A stretch of 64,000 nt of DNA from Theropithecus gelada (taxonomy: Eukaryota; Chordata; Mammalia; Primates; Cercopithecidae). The stretch covers positions 153,070,645 through 153,134,644 of the forward strand of contig NC_037671.1 of the NCBI RefSeq assembly GCF_003255815.1, given 5' to 3'. A model generated the notes under the pieces. That model was not told the DNA's origin and did not search any database. It saw only the letters and a list, made by a program, of their open reading frames with translations. Positions 60,606 through 64,000 of this stretch are shown here, in pieces (positions within the stretch are counted from its first letter, which is position 1; every line of letters starts with the position of its first letter). A program made the translations under genes and the position numbers.

Positions 60606-60658
60606 TCCCACAATTATTCTTCTGATTTCTTCCCATAATTACTCCTCTGATTTCTAGT
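60606..60658 (+). repeat. Imperfect 25-base tandem repeat
   Basis: cacaattattcttctgatttcttccca is followed by cataattactcctctgatttct. Confidence 0.8.
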
Positions 60659-60739
60659 CCTTGCACATTCAAGTCACTTGTTGAGGATGCCTTTCCCTCA
60701 TGTGCCTCCAATTCATATCAGTATTTATTAACTTCACTT

Positions 60740-60970
60740 TTTTTCTAGGCCTAGTTCAAATATCAGTTCATTTTAAAAGCTCCCCTTGAGGTCTGCCACT
60801 GGAAGTAACATCTCCCAGAGAACACTGATTCTATTTTTCTTTCATTATCTAATACTTTCTACTGGTCTATTAAAGCTATTTTTACAGTATTTTATTCAAT
60901 CCCTATAATCCCTTTGAAAGCATCATCTGGACCTTATCATTTTATTCTTCTCAGCACCCAACAGAAAAAT
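60740..60970 (+). mobile_element. L2 3' region
   Basis: ggcctagttcaaatatcagttcattttaaaagctcccc, then tctatttttctttcattatctaata and tgaaagcatcatctggacc, ending cttctcagcacccaacag, follow L2 in order. Confidence 0.65.
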
Positions 60971-61599
60971 TCAAATATAGCTTAATCCTTATAACTTCTT
61001 CTAACTCTCTTAAGACCCCTTCACAAACCAAGCTCCTTCAAATGCTGTTTGCTTTGAAAACAATGAATGAAATCTTTAAAATCTTTAAAATCATACAGGA
61101 ACAAGATGTAACATTTTCAATGAAAAACATTGTATTTCTAACATTTTACTGAACATCTTGCCACTCATCTTGTCATTTGTAATTAAAATGGCTTTTCTCT
61201 AACCCATGTTTTGGTGGGAAAAGTGAAACAAAAACATTTGTTTCTGCATAAGGTCGACTTATAAAGGTTTTTTTCTTGATTTGCCTGAAATTAAATATAT
61301 AATGTCCCTACTCAAGTAAAAACTATCAAGGAACACTTTTTCAAAAAACTGATAAGACTTAAGATTTCAGGGCCTTGACTTTTCCTGGTACTCCTCAATT
61401 TCAGTCTTTCGATAATGGAATCTTCCACACAACCAACACTGCAACTGGTGACGCATAAGTTCTCTTTTCAAAACATAACACACGAATAAGTTGAAAGATT
61501 ATGATCTTCCTTTAATGTAGTTCCCCATCATGTGTTCCAATGTGCATTAGTACTGAATAGGCACATGTTAAAGGTGTAGAGCTAGCATTGATTTATTAA
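60971..61599. other. Unique intronic sequence, nothing recognised
   Basis: A 13-base repeat of aaatctttaaaat at 61071-61092 is the only local structure seen. Confidence 0.5.
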
Positions 61600-61862
61600 T
61601 AGTAACAGTAAGAGCTAACACTCGGTGCCACTCTATGCGCCAGAGAGTGCTTATGTGCTTTGTGTGCATTATCTCTTTTAACCCTCACAACAACTCTTTA
61701 AAGAAAGCACCATAATTACCTCCACAAATAAGAATACTTTAAGAGGTGTTATGTAATTTAGCCAAGTTCACACAGCCAGTAATGATAGTTCCTAGATTTT
61801 AACTGAGGCAGTCTGACTCCAGATCCCAAACTCTAAGCCACACCACTCCCTTGCCTGCCTTC
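61600..61862 (+). mobile_element. MIR
   Basis: Near-complete: taagagctaacactcggtgcc, tgcattatctcttttaaccctcacaacaactc, gccaagttcacacagccagtaatg, then ggcagtctgactccagatcc. Confidence 0.88.
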
Positions 61863-62087
61863 TATTTAGGAACACAGGAAATACTGTGCAGTTACATTCA
61901 TGGCTGAAGAGTCATTCCTATCAACCCTATCACTAAGCACACTTCTTTGTGCCATTGCTGACAAACAGAAGATATGTCACAACATCAGAAAGCAATAATG
62001 TCTGTGCTCCTTCCCAGACAAATGAAGTATGTCCTCCTGGAGAAAGACAATGTAACATATGAACATTATTTTTATTTTTTTATGATT
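61863..62087. other. Unique intronic sequence, nothing recognised
   Basis: No element recognised. Confidence 0.5.
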
Positions 62088-62141
62088 TAATTAATCCATT
62101 CATTAAATACATTTAAATACATTTAATGAATGGATTAATTA
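62088..62141. repeat. Perfect 21-base inverted repeat
   Basis: Arms at 62088-62108 and 62121-62141 are exact reverse complements, with a 12-base spacer that holds the palindrome atttaaat. The arms are AT-rich, with ccattcatt at their centre. Confidence 0.97.
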
Positions 62142-62250
62142 CTTCTGTATTCCTCAAAGTAAAGCTAGATATCGTCTTCAGTTCCTGGATGACTGCCACA
62201 CCAGAAGTAGTCCCTTCTCCTTAAGCCCTCCCTCCATGTAACCTCCACAC

Positions 62251-62280
62251 AGCCACGACCAGCCACGACCAACCACGACC
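62251..62280 (+). repeat. Three 10-base tandem units
   Basis: agccacgacc, agccacgacc, aaccacgacc, followed by an incomplete fourth. Each unit carries one CpG. Confidence 0.95.
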
Positions 62281-62310
62281 ATCAGCAAGACAATATAAAA
62301 CAAAACGTTT

Positions 62311-62640
62311 GGACCGGGCACGGTGGCTCACGCCTGTAATCCCAGCACTATGGGAGGCTGAGACGGGCAGATCACGAGGTCAGGAGATCGAGACCATCCT
62401 GGCCAACATGGTGAAACCCCATCTCTACCAAAAAATACAAAAAATTAGCTTGGCGTGGTGGTGCGCGCTTGGTAGTCACAGTTACTCGGGAGGCTGAGGC
62501 AGGGGAATCACTTGAACCCGGAGGGCAGAGATTGCAGTGAGCCAAGATCACGCCACTTCACTCCAGCCTGGTGACAGAGAGAGACTCCGTCTCAAAAAAA
62601 TAAAATAAAATAACACAAAAAAACAAACAAAAAAAAAAAA
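62311..62640 (+). mobile_element. Alu (S/Y), sense
   Basis: Full-length Alu with gatcgagaccatcctggccaac and an A-rich tail broken by T and C. Right arm reads gatcacgccac, so without the Old World monkey-specific change. Target duplication not clear. Confidence 0.94.
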
Positions 62641-63231
62641 CATGTGGCATCATCCTTTCCATGCACAGTGAAATAAGAAATCATATGAGAATCTGTGGAC
62701 ACTGTGAAATGACAAGTCTGCTTCCTAAGAATTCAATGGAGTTATTCACTCAGGGATAAGACCGAGTCCATTCTTCAACTGAAGAATTAGCTGCTCAGAA
62801 TTATAGCAGGATTCCATGGCTAAGCATTGTACCCCAGCTTAGGAGAAAGCAATTATAGCAATCTAAAGATGCGTATCATTAGTAGACTAGTAAGGTCTAA
62901 AGCCTATCGTTATCTATTCTTTCAACTTGTTCAATAAATATATAGTAAATGTAGACACTGTTCTAAGTATACTGAGTTCAGCAAAAACAATGAAATGTTC
63001 ATGGAGTCTATGTTCCACAAGCAATGGCAGTTAGATCTAGGAATGTCATACAGAGTGCTAGAGGGGAGGAGGAACTGGGATGACTGGAAGAAATATGTCA
63101 ATGTGAAGATCTGTGGTAAATAGTCATTCCAGACAAACTAACAGCAAGTACAAGTTACACCAACAAGTTAACTAACCTACAAACAACTGAATACTCAGAA
63201 TGAATTTCAATTATCTATCCTGACTAGAGTT
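62641..63231. other. Unique intronic sequence, nothing recognised
   Basis: No element or frame recognised. Confidence 0.5.
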
Positions 63232-63597
63232 CAGAGGGTCCCCAACCTATGATGGGTTGACTTGCAATTTTTCTACTTAACAATGGTGCAAAAGTGATAT
63301 ATATTCAGTATAAACTGTCCTTAGAGTACATCATACAGCCATCCTGCTTTTCACTTTCAATACAGTATTCAATACATTGCATGAGATATTCAACACTTTA
63401 TTATAAAATAGGCTTTGTGTCAGATGACTTTGCCCAACTGTAAGCTAATGTAAATGTTCTCAGCATATTTAAGGTGGATTAAGCTAGATTGTAATTTTCA
63501 TTATGTTAGGTGTATTAAATGTATTTCAACTTACAATATTTTTCATTTATGATAGGTTTATCGAGATGTAATCCCTTCATAAATCAAGAAGGATCTG
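63232..63597 (+). mobile_element. Tigger-type (TcMar) element
   Basis: cagagggtccccaacctatgatgggttgac at one end and tcataaatcaagaaggatctg at the other are decayed inverted ends. Between them are tacagtattcaatacattgcatgagatattcaacac and ggctttgtgtcagatgactttgcccaactg, phrases of a Tigger3-like non-autonomous copy. The TA duplication is not preserved. Confidence 0.7.
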
Positions 63598-63639
63598 CAC
63601 ATTTGTTAAGAAAATTTAAGACCTTAAATCCAACCTATG

Positions 63640-63775
63640 CTATCAGCAAACTAGGGTAAGTCACTTAGCTCCTGTGCATGCTAATTTCATTATCCTTAAA
63701 AGGAGGGACAGGAACATATGACCCTAAGGTACCTTCCGACTGGAAATCCTTAGAATTCTATGGTCATGAAGTCTG
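63640..63775 (-). mobile_element. MIR-family fragment, antisense
   Basis: gggtaagtcacttagctcctgtgcatgctaatttcattatccttaaaagg, then taaggtaccttccgactgg and agaattctatggtcatga follow the same antisense pattern as 3660-3795. Confidence 0.55.
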
Positions 63776-64000
63776 AACTTCAAGTTGCTTTTCCAAAGCA
63801 GCTAATTAATGTATACTTCCATCCTTATAGCCTTGCCCTACCTCCCTGGTGACAGAGCTGACAGGGGCTATGTCAAAGATGTGCGCAAGAAAGAATTCAA
63901 GCTATGGTCCACCAGGTGATAAGCCTATAACCTTCAGGTGACTAATACATTATTCCAAGCAACTGAGCTAATAGCCAATAAAAAAACCTTCTTGGTTTTT
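63776..64000. other. Unique intronic sequence, nothing recognised
   Basis: No element recognised up to the window end. Confidence 0.5.

Larger units (their letters stand above)
33202..64000 (-). other. PTPRK: PTPRK intron 1, 3' part
   Basis: Everything upstream of the exon 2 acceptor belongs to intron 1, which runs off the right end. It holds an LTR, Alus, hAT, MIR, L2, L1 and Tigger copies listed separately. No exon-like frame with splice sites was recognised in it. Calling it intron 1 rests on exon 2 being the second exon in known PTPRK genes. Confidence 0.9.

Noticed and set aside
1..64000. Human origin
   Set aside because: The 12-base-deleted Alus and GATCCGGCCAC right arms are Old World monkey lineages and appear more than once with low divergence.

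Overview
The window is nuclear DNA from an Old World monkey, almost all of it intron. Roughly twenty Alu insertions plus MIR, L2, L1, hAT, Tigger and MaLR copies make it primate. Several young Alus carry two Old World monkey-typical changes: a 12-bp deletion in the left arm (6396-6684 and 55183-55480) and GATCCGGCCAC in place of GATCGCGCCAC in the right arm (also 17480-17774). That argues for macaque, baboon or a relative and against human or ape; genus cannot be decided here.

The one protein-coding feature is a 123-base exon at 33079-33201 on the minus strand. It encodes the start of the MAM domain of receptor-type protein tyrosine phosphatase kappa (PTPRK) and has good splice sites at both ends. 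By homology it is exon 2. The gene reads right to left, so 33202-64000 is the 3' part of intron 1 and 1-33078 the 5' part of intron 2. Both introns run off the window; exon 1 (signal peptide) and exon 3 are outside. I see no other credible gene, RNA gene, CRISPR array or prokaryotic system; every other open frame over 60 codons is a chance frame or lies in a repeat.

Layout, left to right. 1-9300: mostly unique intron with old L2, MIR and MER5-type fragments, an AluY, and a three-armed composite Alu (6374-6872). 9984-12520: an old L2 interrupted by a MaLR provirus that has its interior and 5' LTR but no 3' LTR. 13830-14101: a 270-base purine tract. 16650-18156: MIR and three Alus, the last two forming a close inverted pair. 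19870-23520: two copies of one hAT family, each with intact target duplications. 28500-30115: Alu, an old unnamed repeat and an antisense L1. 30720-31040: repeat-free, homeodomain-site-rich block. 33079-33830: PTPRK exon 2 with an ERV LTR in gene-sense orientation 175 bases upstream. 37600-47950: Alus, another hAT, a solo MST LTR with 5-base duplications, and MIRs. 50385-53887: MIR, AT-rich inverted repeat and a 354-base hAT. 55160-64000: a young Alu, an Alu pair, an Alu nested in an L1, MIR, a perfect 21-base inverted repeat, a terminal Alu and a Tigger-like element.

The interest is in genome history and possible effects on PTPRK transcription or splicing, not in a new biochemical system. 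Repeat family names are from memory of consensus sequences; coordinates of old repeats are good to about 10-30 bases.
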